Part shown: piece after piece, positions 1-8,077 of the stretch | Numbering within the stretch: the first letter of the stretch is position 1 | Layout of the letters: each line of letters opens with the position of its first letter | Assembly: GCF_000337215.1 (NCBI RefSeq) | Contig: NZ_AOHZ01000071.1 | Coordinates: forward strand, 1-46,419 | Direction: 5' to 3' | Length of the DNA stretch: 46,419 bases | Origin: Natronolimnohabitans innermongolicus JCM 12255 | GTDB taxonomy: Archaea > Halobacteriota > Halobacteria > Halobacteriales > Natrialbaceae | Notes under the pieces: generated by a model | Seen by the model: the letters and a program-made list of their open reading frames with translations, nothing else | Told to the model about the DNA's origin: nothing | The model's database searches: none | Made by a program: the position numbers and the translations under genes

Positions 1-26
1 CGCTCAGAGATGTGTATAAGAGACAG
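1..26. other. Sequencing-adapter remnant (Tn5 mosaic end)
   Basis: Positions 8-26 are exactly the 19-bp Tn5 mosaic end used in tagmentation libraries (AGATGTGTATAAGAGACAG), preceded by seven bases resembling a scrambled adapter tail. This is not genomic DNA. The native sequence begins at 27, inside the aldo/keto reductase gene. Confidence 0.96.
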
Positions 27-679
27 CCCGAGGAGTGGGGCACTCGGGGAATCAGGCTCGTCGACGAGCCCGTTCGCTCGATCGTCTCGAGGAAGTGGTT
101 ACCGACCTCCTGCTCTAAGACGTTCCAGACCAGTTGCAGGGAGTCGAACTCCTCCTCGATGGCGAGGTCGCCTTCGGCGAGCCAGCCGATCGACGGCCCG
201 AGCGCGAGCCCGCGGGCGCGGATCAGCCCCTCCTCTTCGAGTTCGTCGAGGAGTTCGAGGACGTCGGGCGTGATCTCGTCGACGTTGGCGTTGTGAAGCT
301 GGAGGACGTCGATCTGGTCGACGTCGAGGCGCTCGAGACTCTTCTCGACGGCCTCGCGGAGGTAGTCGGGGTCCATCTCCTTTGGCAGTTCGCCGTGGCC
401 GGCCTGCGGATTGTTGTAGAAGTCGTAGCCGACTTTCGTCGCGAGCGTGACCTCGTCGCGGACGTCGTCGATGGCCTCGCCGATCAGCTCCTCGCTGCGG
501 CCGTGGCCGTAGACGTCGCCGGTGTCGATGTACGTCACTCCCTGGTCGATGGCGTAGCGGACCATCTCGAGGGCGTCGTCTTCGGAGCGGTCGCCCCACC
601 AGTCGGTGCCGACGACCCACGCGCCGAAGCCGACTTCGCTGACCTCGACGCCGGAGTCGCCGAGCGGTTGGTACTGCAT
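27..679 (-). CDS. Aldo/keto reductase, C-terminus cut by contig end
   Basis: NAD(P)H-dependent oxidoreductase of the aldo/keto reductase superfamily, expected to be a cytosolic TIM barrel reducing carbonyl substrates; the substrate cannot be told. It starts at ATG 679 with MQYQPLGDSGVEVSEVGFGAW, the usual family N-terminus. The catalytic tetrad is visible: Asp in YIDTGDVYG, the following Tyr, Lys in LATKVGYD and His in LQLHN. About 217 residues remain of a family length near 320; the frame then runs into adapter sequence, so the break is artificial. A TATA-like element (ATAAG on the minus strand, about 705-709) lies 26-30 nt before the start, which fits a leaderless transcript. The divergent neighbour is a small membrane protein. 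Confidence 0.93.
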
Positions 680-702
680 ACGCGTCCGTTCGTATCGAGG
701 GG

Positions 703-711
703 ACTTATGGG
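703..711 (-). promoter_or_regulatory. TATA-like box for aldo/keto reductase
   Basis: Minus-strand CATAAGTC is centred about 28 nt upstream of ATG 679, the spacing expected for a leaderless haloarchaeal promoter. Confidence 0.5.
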
Positions 712-877
712 ATGCGGAACATCGCTTCGCACAACCCGAAGTATGATGGGGTTCGCCGGAACGTCCGCGTCCCGATCCGGAATCGCCGACGCCCGTTTCC
801 GATCCATCGCGGGCCACGCCGAATCCGGAACGAACCGGAGTCGAACGATTCATGCGAGTCGACTGACAACCCCGCGT

Positions 878-1147
878 ATGGCAGACCAGGACGGACGGCG
901 CCTCGAGTACGCCGTCCTCTTGTTAACGGCGCTGGTTATCCTGGCCGCGGCGCTGATCGTCCTCGAGGTGACCACGATCGAAGCGTTCGACGTCGGGTCC
1001 GTCCCTCGCTGGACGGCAGTCGCGGGGGCGGTGCTCGCGGCGCTGGCGATCGGCCTCCCTGCGTACCTGCTCTCGAAGTGGCAGGGTGCACAGAACGAAG
1101 CGCGAGACGAAACCGAGACGCGCCGACGCCGGCGACGGAAACCCTAA
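878..1147 (+). CDS. Small two-TM membrane protein
   Basis: An 89-residue protein starting MADQDGRRLEYAVLL. It has two hydrophobic segments (about 12-30 and 46-65) with an acidic loop between them, then a strongly basic tail (TRRRRRRKP). I do not recognise a family. The internal ATG at 878 was chosen because upstream sequence in this frame does not look like coding sequence. The stop codon overlaps the stop of the convergent acidic protein (1144-1147), so the two transcripts must run through each other's ends. The basic C-terminus probably stays in the cytoplasm by the positive-inside rule; that is inference. Confidence 0.72.
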   Translation: MADQDGRRLEYAVLLLTALVILAAALIVLEVTTIEAFDVGSVPRWTAVAGAVLAALAIGLPAYLLSKWQGAQNEARDETETRRRRRRKP

Positions 1148-1959
1148 CTGCTGTTCTCGTCGTCCGTCTCGTCGGGTTCGTCGTCCGCGCTCGCTTCCTC
1201 GTCGCCGTCTTCGTTTTCGGCGTCGTCTCCCGCACTCTCGCTGTCTTCGCCCGGCTCGACTTTCATCTCCGAGGCGTCTTCCTCGGGCGTCGCTTCGGGT
1301 TCGGTCGCGTCCGTCTGGGTCGGCTCGGCCTGTTCCGGATCCGGTCCGGTCGCCTCCGCGGTCTCCTCGGCCATCGCCGTATCGGAGACGTCGACCTCGA
1401 CGGTTTCGTCGCCGTCCTCGGTGTCGCGTCGCGGATCTTCTTCCTCACTCTCGTGTTCGGGTTTGGTCCGGGTCGCGTCCTGTTCAGACTCGTCGTCGAC
1501 GAACTCGACCTCGGACCCCGTCTCGCCTTCCTCGCCTAGCTGTGCGGACTCCTCGACGTCGCCGCTGGCGTCGATCTCCGCCTCGTGTCCGGCGTCCTCG
1601 CGCACGGCGGCTTCGTGTGCTTCGTCGGAGACGTCCTTTTCGTCGGTCTCACCCTCGACGTGGCTCAGTTCGGGCTCGAACGTCTCCGCTTCCGACTCGG
1701 AGCCGCTCGAGCCCCGCCGTCGGAGGCCGTACCCGAGCAGTCCGGCGGCGGCCGCGCCCTTCGGCACCGCTCGGAGCTGTCCCTTTCGGAGGGACTTGAG
1801 CGCCGATAGTAATAGCACGCCGCCGCCCACTATCGATGCCAGCGACCGCGTCTCGCTCGACGCGACGGCCGTCGCCGCGTCGGCGGGATCCTGCGGTGTG
1901 AGCGTTTCGACGCGATCCATCGTCTCCGCCGTCAGATCGTGATCGGATTCCTCGGACAT
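1144..1959 (-). CDS. Acidic protein with hydrophobic N-terminal segments
   Basis: A 271-residue protein. Residues 1-40 are polar. Residues about 41-80 hold two short hydrophobic or glycine-rich stretches (IVGGGVLLLSAL and AAAAGLLGYGL) separated by a basic SLRKGQLRAVPKG. The remaining ~190 residues are almost entirely Glu, Asp, Ser, Ala and Thr and are likely disordered. Low-complexity acidic tails behind a membrane-proximal segment are common in haloarchaea, but I cannot assign a function. The start is ATG 1959. It ends tail-to-tail with the small membrane gene, sharing 4 bases. Homology searches will be confounded by the composition; only the first ~85 residues should be used. Confidence 0.75.
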   Translation of the reverse strand: MSEESDHDLTAETMDRVETLTPQDPADAATAVASSETRSLASIVGGGVLLLSALKSLRKGQLRAVPKGAAAAGLLGYGLRRRGSSGSESEAETFEPELSHVEGETDEKDVSDEAHEAAVREDAGHEAEIDASGDVEESAQLGEEGETGSEVEFVDDESEQDATRTKPEHESEEEDPRRDTEDGDETVEVDVSDTAMAEETAEATGPDPEQAEPTQTDATEPEATPEEDASEMKVEPGEDSESAGDDAENEDGDEEASADDEPDETDDENSS

Positions 1960-2082
1960 GGGACGTTCAGCGAACGTACACGCTCCGGACGGTTGAACCT
2001 TCGACCGGCAGGTGAATAGTCGAGGCGGGCGGATTTGATCGCTCCGTGACCGTCTGCACCGCTTGCCCGCCTCGGAGCGCGG

Positions 2083-4632
2083 TCAGCAGCGCCAGTCGAA
2101 ACGGTCGGGTTCGCGGGCCGCGAGCGCCGTTCTGACCGCGGCGACGTTTTCGGGGACGTCGTGAACCCGGACAATGTCGGCGCCGCGTTCGGCGGCGACC
2201 GCGCTCGCCGCGACCGTCGCCGCGGCGCGCTCGCCGGCCGCCCGGCCGACGCGGGCGAACATCGACTTGTGGGAGTGTCCAATCAGGACGGGACAGCCAA
2301 GCGCGTGAAACTCGTCGGTGCGGCCGAGCATCTCGAAGCTCTCGCGGGCGGACTTCCCGAAGCCGATCCCCGGATCGACGACGATATCCTCGCGGTCGAT
2401 TCCGGCCTTCTCGGCCAGCAGGATGCGCTCTGCGAGCTGGTCAATCACGTCCTCGACGACGTCGTCGTACTCGACCTCGCGCCCGGGAACGACCGGCGCG
2501 TCGATGCTGTGCATCACGACGAGGACGGCGTCGTGCTCCGCGACGACGAAGCGCATCTCGGGATCCTCGAGTCCCGAGACGTCGTTGATGATGTCCGCGC
2601 CGGCCTCGAGGGCGGCCTCGGCGACGGCGGCTTTGCGCGTGTCGATCGAGATGTGAACGTCGAGGTCCGCGATTCGCTCGACGACGGGTACGACGCGATC
2701 GATCTCCGCCTCGACGGGGACGGGATCGGCACCCGGTCGGGTCGACTCGCCGCCGACGTCGATCACGTCGACGCCGGCGTCGATCATCGCTTCCGCCTGG
2801 GCGACGGCGTCCTCGAGGGCGTCGTACTGGCCGCCGTCGTGGAAGCTGTCGGGCGTGACGTTCAGGATCCCCATGACGGCGGTACGGTCGTCCCAGGGGT
2901 AGCCGTCGCCGGGATCGTCGTCGGCGCTGGTAGCTCCATCGTCGTCGTCACCGCCGTTCGCTTCGGCGCCGCCGACGCCTTCGTTCGACTCGAGCGTTCG
3001 TCGAAGATCGCGGGCGACGTCGCCGAGGCCGCCGGTATCGACGGCTCCGTCTTCGCTATCCGCTCCCTCGAGTCGCTCGAGCAGTCGTTCGAACTGCGTG
3101 ACGGTGCCCATCAGGACGGCGTCGACGGTCTCGTCGTCGCGCCGGAGTCCGGAGAGGGCGCACTCGCCGCCCACGCGGAGCAGTTCTCGCTCGAGGGCGA
3201 TCGCCCGCTCGTAGCCGAGCGAGTACCTGACGACTCGGTGGACCGCATCGCCCTGGAGGGCCGCGTCGTCCGCGGACGGAACGTTCGCCCGTTCGAGGGC
3301 GTCGCGGGCGTCAGATCGGTCGCTGATCCGCTTTGGCACCCCCGCGCCGGTCCAGTGTGCGCGCGCTTCGGCGACGGCGAACAGCGACCCCGTCACGAGC
3401 ACGCAGTCGTCCTCGCCGGCGTCTGCGAGCGCCGTCTCGAGCGCGTCCTGGACGGTTCCGACGGTCCGGACGTCGTCGACGCCGGCGTCAGCAAAGACGC
3501 GGGCGAGGACGTCGGCGTCCTCGGCGCGCTCGAGGCTCGGTTCGGTCGCGAGCACCGAGTCGGGCGTCGGTAGCGTCGCGGCCATCTCCCGGTGATCTTT
3601 CTCGTGCATCGCGCCGAAGACGAGGTGGAGACGGTCGTAGTCGTACGTCGAAAGCGTGTCGGCGAGTTGCTCGCAGGCGCCGGGGTTGTGCGCCCCGTCG
3701 AGGACGGTCAGCGGCTCGGTGTCGATCACCTCGAACCGACCGGGCCAGTGGGCGCTTCGCAGTCCCCGTCCGAGGTCGTCGTCCGAGACGTCCGCGACCT
3801 GGCGGGCCAGAACCGCGGCGATCCCCGCGTTCTCGGCCTGGTGCGTGCCGAGCAGCGGAATCCGGGTCTCGAGGCGCCAGTCGCGGTCGTCGCGTTCGAT
3901 AGCGATCGACGCCTCGGTGTGGTTCGCCCGGCCGCGGTGTTCGACATGGACGTCCGGGTCGTCGTCGCGGTCCGTTTGCGCCGCTCCGATGGTCACCACG
4001 TCCGAGGTGACCTCCTGGACGCCGGCGAGCGCCTCGCCCGTCGCACCGGTGACGAGGGGCGCGTCGTCGGGCGCGACGTGGGCCTTGTCGCGGGCGATTT
4101 CCCCGACGGTGTCGCCGAGGATACCCGTGTGCTCGAGGGTGACGCTCGTCACCGCGCTCGCGACCGGATCGACGACGCTCGTCGCGTCGTACTTGCCGCC
4201 GATGCCGACCTCGAGGACGGCGACGTCGACGTCCTCGCGGCCGAAGTGCCAGACGGCCAGTGCGGTCATCGCCTCGAAGAACGTCGGCGAGTCGCCGTCG
4301 GCCCCGCGTTCCGTGATATACTCGCGGGCCTCGGCGACGAACTCACAGACCGCCGCTCGCGGGATCTTTCGCCCGTCGACGCGGACGCGCTCGCGGACGT
4401 CCTCGAGGTGGGGCGAGGTGTAGAGCCCGACGGAGAGGCCGGCTTCCCGGAGGCTTCGCTCGAGCATGCGCGCCGTGCTTCCCTTGCCGTTGGAGCCGGC
4501 GATCTGGACGAAGTCGACGCCGTCGTGGGGATCCTCGAGGTGGGCGAGCAGCCGCGCCGTCGATTCCGTCCCGGGCTTCGGGCGGAATCGCCGCAGATCG
4601 AATAAGAAGTCCGCCGCCTCGTGATACTCCAT
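2083..4632 (-). CDS. folCP: Bifunctional folylpolyglutamate synthase / dihydropteroate synthase (FolC-FolP fusion)
   Basis: An 849-residue fusion in the folate pathway. The N-terminal FolC/MurE-like part (about 1-430) has the P-loop AGSNGKGSTA (45-54), a GIGGKYDATSV segment and ...VLDGAHNPGA, and should ligate glutamate to (dihydro)pteroate or folate. The C-terminal FolP TIM barrel (about 584-849) carries all pterin and pABA site motifs: GILNVTPDSF, DVGGESTRPG, INDVSG, DPGIGFGKS and IGHSHKS. Between them, residues ~430-525 form an additional folded segment (HRVVRYSLGYERAIALEREL...), followed by an acidic linker (about 545-580). FolC-FolP fusion is established in haloarchaea. It starts at ATG 4632 (MEYHEAADFLFDLRRF, a typical FolC start). 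No other folate gene is nearby. Confidence 0.95.
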   Translation of the reverse strand: MEYHEAADFLFDLRRFRPKPGTESTARLLAHLEDPHDGVDFVQIAGSNGKGSTARMLERSLREAGLSVGLYTSPHLEDVRERVRVDGRKIPRAAVCEFVAEAREYITERGADGDSPTFFEAMTALAVWHFGREDVDVAVLEVGIGGKYDATSVVDPVASAVTSVTLEHTGILGDTVGEIARDKAHVAPDDAPLVTGATGEALAGVQEVTSDVVTIGAAQTDRDDDPDVHVEHRGRANHTEASIAIERDDRDWRLETRIPLLGTHQAENAGIAAVLARQVADVSDDDLGRGLRSAHWPGRFEVIDTEPLTVLDGAHNPGACEQLADTLSTYDYDRLHLVFGAMHEKDHREMAATLPTPDSVLATEPSLERAEDADVLARVFADAGVDDVRTVGTVQDALETALADAGEDDCVLVTGSLFAVAEARAHWTGAGVPKRISDRSDARDALERANVPSADDAALQGDAVHRVVRYSLGYERAIALERELLRVGGECALSGLRRDDETVDAVLMGTVTQFERLLERLEGADSEDGAVDTGGLGDVARDLRRTLESNEGVGGAEANGGDDDDGATSADDDPGDGYPWDDRTAVMGILNVTPDSFHDGGQYDALEDAVAQAEAMIDAGVDVIDVGGESTRPGADPVPVEAEIDRVVPVVERIADLDVHISIDTRKAAVAEAALEAGADIINDVSGLEDPEMRFVVAEHDAVLVVMHSIDAPVVPGREVEYDDVVEDVIDQLAERILLAEKAGIDREDIVVDPGIGFGKSARESFEMLGRTDEFHALGCPVLIGHSHKSMFARVGRAAGERAAATVAASAVAAERGADIVRVHDVPENVAAVRTALAAREPDRFDWRC

Positions 4633-4929
4633 ATCCGAACCAACGGGTCCCCGCGCTTAGGGGTGTCGGAGTCGTCGTCCGCCGGCCGCGCGGGGGCATC
4701 GAACGGGGTCGATCGGTCGGCCGCGCGAGTCAGCCGAACTGTCGGACCGGCGGCCGCCCGAATCCGACGTTTCGTCCTCCGTTCGCCAGGGGGACGACGA
4801 ACGCGAGCTAGCGCGCGTCGAAAAATCCGAGCAGGCCGTTTCCGGTACCGTAGCGGAGTGCTGTTCGGTCCACGCGGCGGTCGGGAACTCGCCGGGACCC
4901 GGACCAACTCGAGGGTGGCCGGACGATCG
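4633..4929. other. Intergenic region, no gene seen
   Basis: These 297 bases lie between two minus-strand genes. No frame has convincing haloarchaeal codon use (translations are Arg-rich and basic). A weak TATA-like CTAAGCG on the minus strand near 4650-4656 may serve folCP. Nothing else is supportable. Confidence 0.5.
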
Positions 4930-5715
4930 CTACTCCGCCGGCGGTTCCGCCGACTGTCCCGCATCCCCGCCGTGTTTCTGGGTCACCTCGAGGAACGCGT
5001 CCTCGAGACTTCGCGACTCGCCCGTCTCGGCGCGAGATTTCAGCGTCTCGGGCTCGCCCTGGGCGACCAGCTTGCCGTCGTGAAGGACGCCGATCTCGTC
5101 GGCCAGTTCGTCGACGACGGGGAGGATGTGCGTCGAGAGGAAGATGGTCATCTCCTGGTCGGCGAGATCGGCGATCGTGTTGCGCATCGTCCGGGCGGCC
5201 CGCGGATCGAGACCGCTGGTGGGCTCGTCGAGGAAGGCGACGTCGGGCTCGTGGAGGACGGCCTGGATAACGCCGACCTTCTGGCGCATCCCCTTCGAGT
5301 AGCCCTCGATGCGTCGGTCGGCGTCGGCGCGGAGGTCGAAGCGCTCGAGCAGCGACTCGATGCGCTCGGTCGACTCCGCTTCGGGCAGATCGCGCAGCCC
5401 GGCGGCGTACTCGAGTTGCTCGCGCCCGGTGAGTTCGTCGTAGATCGGCGGCTCCTCGGGCAGGTAGCCGATGTGGGGCGTGACGGACTCGCGGTCGGTG
5501 ATCGGCTGGCCGGCGACGCGGGCCGTCCCCGACGTCGGCTTCGTCAGCGTCGTCAGCATCCGCATCGTCGTCGTCTTCCCCGCGCCGTTCGGGCCGAGAA
5601 AGCCGTAGATCGTCCCCCGATCGACGGTCACCGTCAGTCCGGCGACGGCGGTCGTCTCGCCGTAGCGCTTGGTCAGCCCGTCGGTCTCGATCGCGGGTGC
5701 GTCGGGAGGGCTCAT
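4930..5715 (-). CDS. ABC transporter ATP-binding protein
   Basis: A 261-residue cytoplasmic ATPase of an ABC-2-type export system. Walker A GPNGAGKT is at 41-48, the signature YSKGMRQ at 139-145, Walker B VAFLDEP at 159-165, and the H-loop histidine in STHIL near 196. The C-terminal extension (LEDAFLEVTQKHGG) is of the DrrA/CcmA-like type. It is divergent from the permease at 5873; the 157-bp gap holds both promoters, so the two are probably co-regulated and form one transporter, although they are not one operon. Substrate unknown. Start ATG 5715, with a TATA-like box 28 nt upstream. Confidence 0.93.
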   Translation of the reverse strand: MSPPDAPAIETDGLTKRYGETTAVAGLTVTVDRGTIYGFLGPNGAGKTTTMRMLTTLTKPTSGTARVAGQPITDRESVTPHIGYLPEEPPIYDELTGREQLEYAAGLRDLPEAESTERIESLLERFDLRADADRRIEGYSKGMRQKVGVIQAVLHEPDVAFLDEPTSGLDPRAARTMRNTIADLADQEMTIFLSTHILPVVDELADEIGVLHDGKLVAQGEPETLKSRAETGESRSLEDAFLEVTQKHGGDAGQSAEPPAE

Positions 5716-5741
5716 CGTCCGCCGATTTCGGCTCCGTCATC

Positions 5742-5748
5742 ATAAATG
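5742..5748 (-). promoter_or_regulatory. TATA-like box for ABC ATPase
   Basis: Minus-strand CATTTATG is centred ~29 nt upstream of ATG 5715, so the transcript should be leaderless. Confidence 0.6.
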
Positions 5749-5789
5749 TGTAACACGTTCGACGGCGGCCGACGAATGACAGAATCCGA

Positions 5790-5798
5790 ACTATTTAC
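5790..5798 (+). promoter_or_regulatory. TATA-like box upstream of the 17-codon ORF and ABC permease
   Basis: ACTATTTAC lies ~29 nt before ATG 5823 and ~79 nt before the permease GTG start. The spacing suggests that transcription begins at or next to the small upstream ORF. Confidence 0.5.
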
Positions 5799-5822
5799 TG
5801 ACTGCGCGCCTCGCTCTCGAGT

Positions 5823-5876
5823 ATGGTCCCCTGTACGTTCCACGGACGACGGGTCGACGCCGGTGATCGCCGGTGA
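5823..5876 (+). CDS. Putative 17-residue leader ORF, coupled to ABC permease
   Basis: ATG 5823 opens a 17-codon frame (MVPCTFHGRRVDAGDRR) ending in TGA 5874-5876. That stop overlaps the permease start GTG 5873-5875 in a GTGA arrangement, a classic layout for translational coupling. Its ATG sits where transcription should start given the TATA-like box at 5790-5798, so the mRNA would be leaderless for this peptide while the permease has no Shine-Dalgarno sequence of its own. Too short to show homology; the peptide may matter only as a ribosome delivery device. Chance occurrence is not excluded. Confidence 0.4.
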   Translation: MVPCTFHGRRVDAGDRR

Positions 5877-7531
5877 CCCGGATTCCGCTGCTGGTCGCTC
5901 GAACGGAGTTCCGCCGCACGATTCGGTCGGTCTCCGACGAGCGGACGAAGCTGCTCATGATGGCGCTGCTGGCGCTGTTTATGGGGGGTTCGATCATGCT
6001 GGCCGGCGGTTATCTGCTGCCGACGCTTGGCTCGGAGGTAGCAGCGGGCGTGACGCCGGACGAGGCGACGCTGGCGACGGAGTTCGTCACCGGCGGCGTT
6101 GCCCTCGGCTGGGTCTTTCTGACCTTCATGGCCGCGATCCGGACGTTCTCCGCGGCGGCCGACCCCGATAAACCGGCGTTCCTGCTCACCTCGACGAAAC
6201 TCCGAAACGTCGTCGTCGGCGTCGTCGCCGCCGAAATAGCGATGTTTGCGGTCTGGGTCCTCCCGCCGGCGATCGTCCTCGCGGGCGCGTTCGCCTACGG
6301 TGCCGGAACGGCCGTCCCGCTGGCCGTGGCGCCGCTGGTCGTCGGCCTCGTTCTCGTGACGGCCGTTCCCGTCGGGTTCGTACTCGGCACCTGGGTTCGC
6401 CACCTCGTGACCGTCTACGAACCGATCGCTCGCTACCGCTACGTCATCTTCGCGGGCTTCTGGCTCGCCTACTTCGGGGCGATCGGGACGGGTCACTTCA
6501 ACCTGCTTACCAGCGGCCTCTTCACGACGCTGCAGGACAGTCCGCTGGGGTGGCTGGGACACCTCGTGCTCGCCGGCGTGCCGAACGTCGCCGCGTCGAC
6601 GCTCCCGCTCGTCGGCGCGTTCGTCGGCGCCGCAGTCCTCACCACCGCCGCCTTCGCCGCCGGCGTCGTCTCCGCGCGAGTCCACTGGTTCGCCGATCCG
6701 GCGCGGTTCGACGAGTCCGAGTCGAGTCAGACGGATCGATCGAACCGTCTCGGAACCGCCCTCTCGTACGGTCTTTCGCGACCGATTCAGACGGTGACGC
6801 TGACCGCGATCCGACGAACGAAGCGGGCGCCGATCCGACTCGTCTACGTCGCGTACCCGCTGCTCGGGTCGATCTTCTTCCTCCAGGAGATCGTCCAGAC
6901 GGGGACCGTCCCGTCGTACGTCGCCGTTGCGCTCTCGCTGTACGTCGTCTGGGGCGCCGGCGCGCTGTTTACGCTCAATCCGCTCGGCGACCTCGGTCGA
7001 GCGCTCCCCGCCGTCGTCGCCTCGCCGCTGACCGGCCGACAGGCCATCGCGGGGCTCGTGATCGCCGGCAGCGTCGTCGCCGCGCCGATCGCGCTCGTCG
7101 CCTCGCTCGCGTTGGGACTCGCCAGCCCGCTGTCGGTAGAACAGACCGCCGCGCTGGTCGCGGCGACCACCGTCGGCGCCGTAGTCACGCCCGCGCTGGC
7201 GACCGGAGTCGGAACCGCAGCGCCCCGCTTCGGAAGCGTCAGCATCTCGAGCAACCGCGAGGCGATCATGCCGAGCAAGACCGCTTTCATCGTCTACTCG
7301 ATCGGGATCATCTTCCCGGCGATCGCCGCGCTGGTCCTCTACACCGACTCGCCCGACCTGCTCGCCGACCTGTTCGCGGCGGTCGCGGCGTGGCTCCCCG
7401 GCCCCGAGACGGCACCGTCGGCCCGCGAGATCACGATCGCGGCGTGGACCGTCCTCGTCGTCGGCCTGATCGCCCCCGTCGTGTCGTACCTGTACGCGGT
7501 CGAACGGTTCGACTGGTACACACGCGACTGA
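5873..7531 (+). CDS. ABC-2 type membrane permease
   Basis: A 552-residue polytopic protein starting at GTG 5873 with (V)TRIPLLVARTEFRRTIRSVSDE, a typical amphipathic cytoplasmic start for haloarchaeal ABC permeases. I count roughly 12-14 hydrophobic segments in two halves, with a polar cytoplasmic loop around residues 280-300 (FDESESSQTDRSNR). It should form the channel for the divergent ATPase at 4930-5715. Its length is about twice that of a simple ABC-2 permease, so one polypeptide may supply both membrane halves. Overlap with the stop of the upstream mini-ORF suggests coupled translation. Substrate unknown. Confidence 0.88.
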   Translation: MTRIPLLVARTEFRRTIRSVSDERTKLLMMALLALFMGGSIMLAGGYLLPTLGSEVAAGVTPDEATLATEFVTGGVALGWVFLTFMAAIRTFSAAADPDKPAFLLTSTKLRNVVVGVVAAEIAMFAVWVLPPAIVLAGAFAYGAGTAVPLAVAPLVVGLVLVTAVPVGFVLGTWVRHLVTVYEPIARYRYVIFAGFWLAYFGAIGTGHFNLLTSGLFTTLQDSPLGWLGHLVLAGVPNVAASTLPLVGAFVGAAVLTTAAFAAGVVSARVHWFADPARFDESESSQTDRSNRLGTALSYGLSRPIQTVTLTAIRRTKRAPIRLVYVAYPLLGSIFFLQEIVQTGTVPSYVAVALSLYVVWGAGALFTLNPLGDLGRALPAVVASPLTGRQAIAGLVIAGSVVAAPIALVASLALGLASPLSVEQTAALVAATTVGAVVTPALATGVGTAAPRFGSVSISSNREAIMPSKTAFIVYSIGIIFPAIAALVLYTDSPDLLADLFAAVAAWLPGPETAPSAREITIAAWTVLVVGLIAPVVSYLYAVERFDWYTRD

Positions 7532-7589
7532 GCCGCTAGACGAACGCTCTCACGTCGGGCGCCGAAAATCGCGTCCAGCCTCCGTCCCG

Positions 7590-7916
7590 CTACGGCCCCG
7601 CCTCGAGGAGTTCCGCTTCGCCGTGAGTTCCGTCGACGGACGTGACGCGGACCGTCGCCTCGATCGCCGCGATATCGGCCTCGAGAAAGAGGACGAAGCC
7701 GCCCTCGGTTTTGCAGACGAGCGTGCCGTCGGCTTTCTCGTCGACGATATCGACGGTCACTTCGTCTCCCGGGTCGGGTCTGCCACCGAGCGGTTCCCCG
7801 CATCGCCAGCAGTCGGAATCGTACTCCGGAGTGCCCTCGGGGGCGTTGCTCGCTCCGCATCGAGGCGTCTCACAGGCGATGAACGTGTCGTGTCGGCCCG
7901 GCTGGTAGCGTCCCAC
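7590..7916 (-). CDS. Zinc-ribbon protein with C-terminal beta-barrel-like domain
   Basis: A 108-residue acidic protein starting at GTG 7916 (VGRYQPGRHDTFIACE). Cysteines at 15, 20, 36 and 39 (CETPRC ... CWRC) look like a zinc ribbon. The C-terminal half (VTVDIVDEKADGTLVCKTEGGFVLFL...ATVRVTSVDG) has the alternating pattern of a TRAM/OB-like nucleic-acid-binding barrel; that assignment is inference from pattern. TRAM proteins are common small RNA-binding proteins in archaea. It stands alone between the permease (convergent) and carB (same strand, 161 nt upstream). Start choice is uncertain because no ATG is available near this position. Confidence 0.72.
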   Translation of the reverse strand: MGRYQPGRHDTFIACETPRCGASNAPEGTPEYDSDCWRCGEPLGGRPDPGDEVTVDIVDEKADGTLVCKTEGGFVLFLEADIAAIEATVRVTSVDGTHGEAELLEAGP

Positions 7917-8077
7917 GATGCTACCGACACGACTGCGCCGGAAAAGCGTGCCGCCCGCCGACCCGACGCGTCTATCGGCTCGAGGACGAAGACGAAAAAG
8001 AACACGAAGCCGGCGAAAACGGGCGCCAGACCGATCAGCCGTCGGTTCGGGATCGACTCAACTCGTTCGAGCGGCGA

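Noticed and set aside
134-1147. Long plus-strand frame covering the aldo/keto reductase and ending with the small membrane protein
   Set aside because: The first part is antisense to the reductase; only the last 89 codons from ATG 878 look like a protein.
7917-8077. Hydrophobic minus-strand stretch (RRLIGLAPVFAGFVFFFVFVL) after the carB stop
   Set aside because: It looks like a TM helix but has no ATG, continues out of frame through the zinc-ribbon gene, and its downstream part is not protein-like. A truncated small membrane protein is possible but not supportable.
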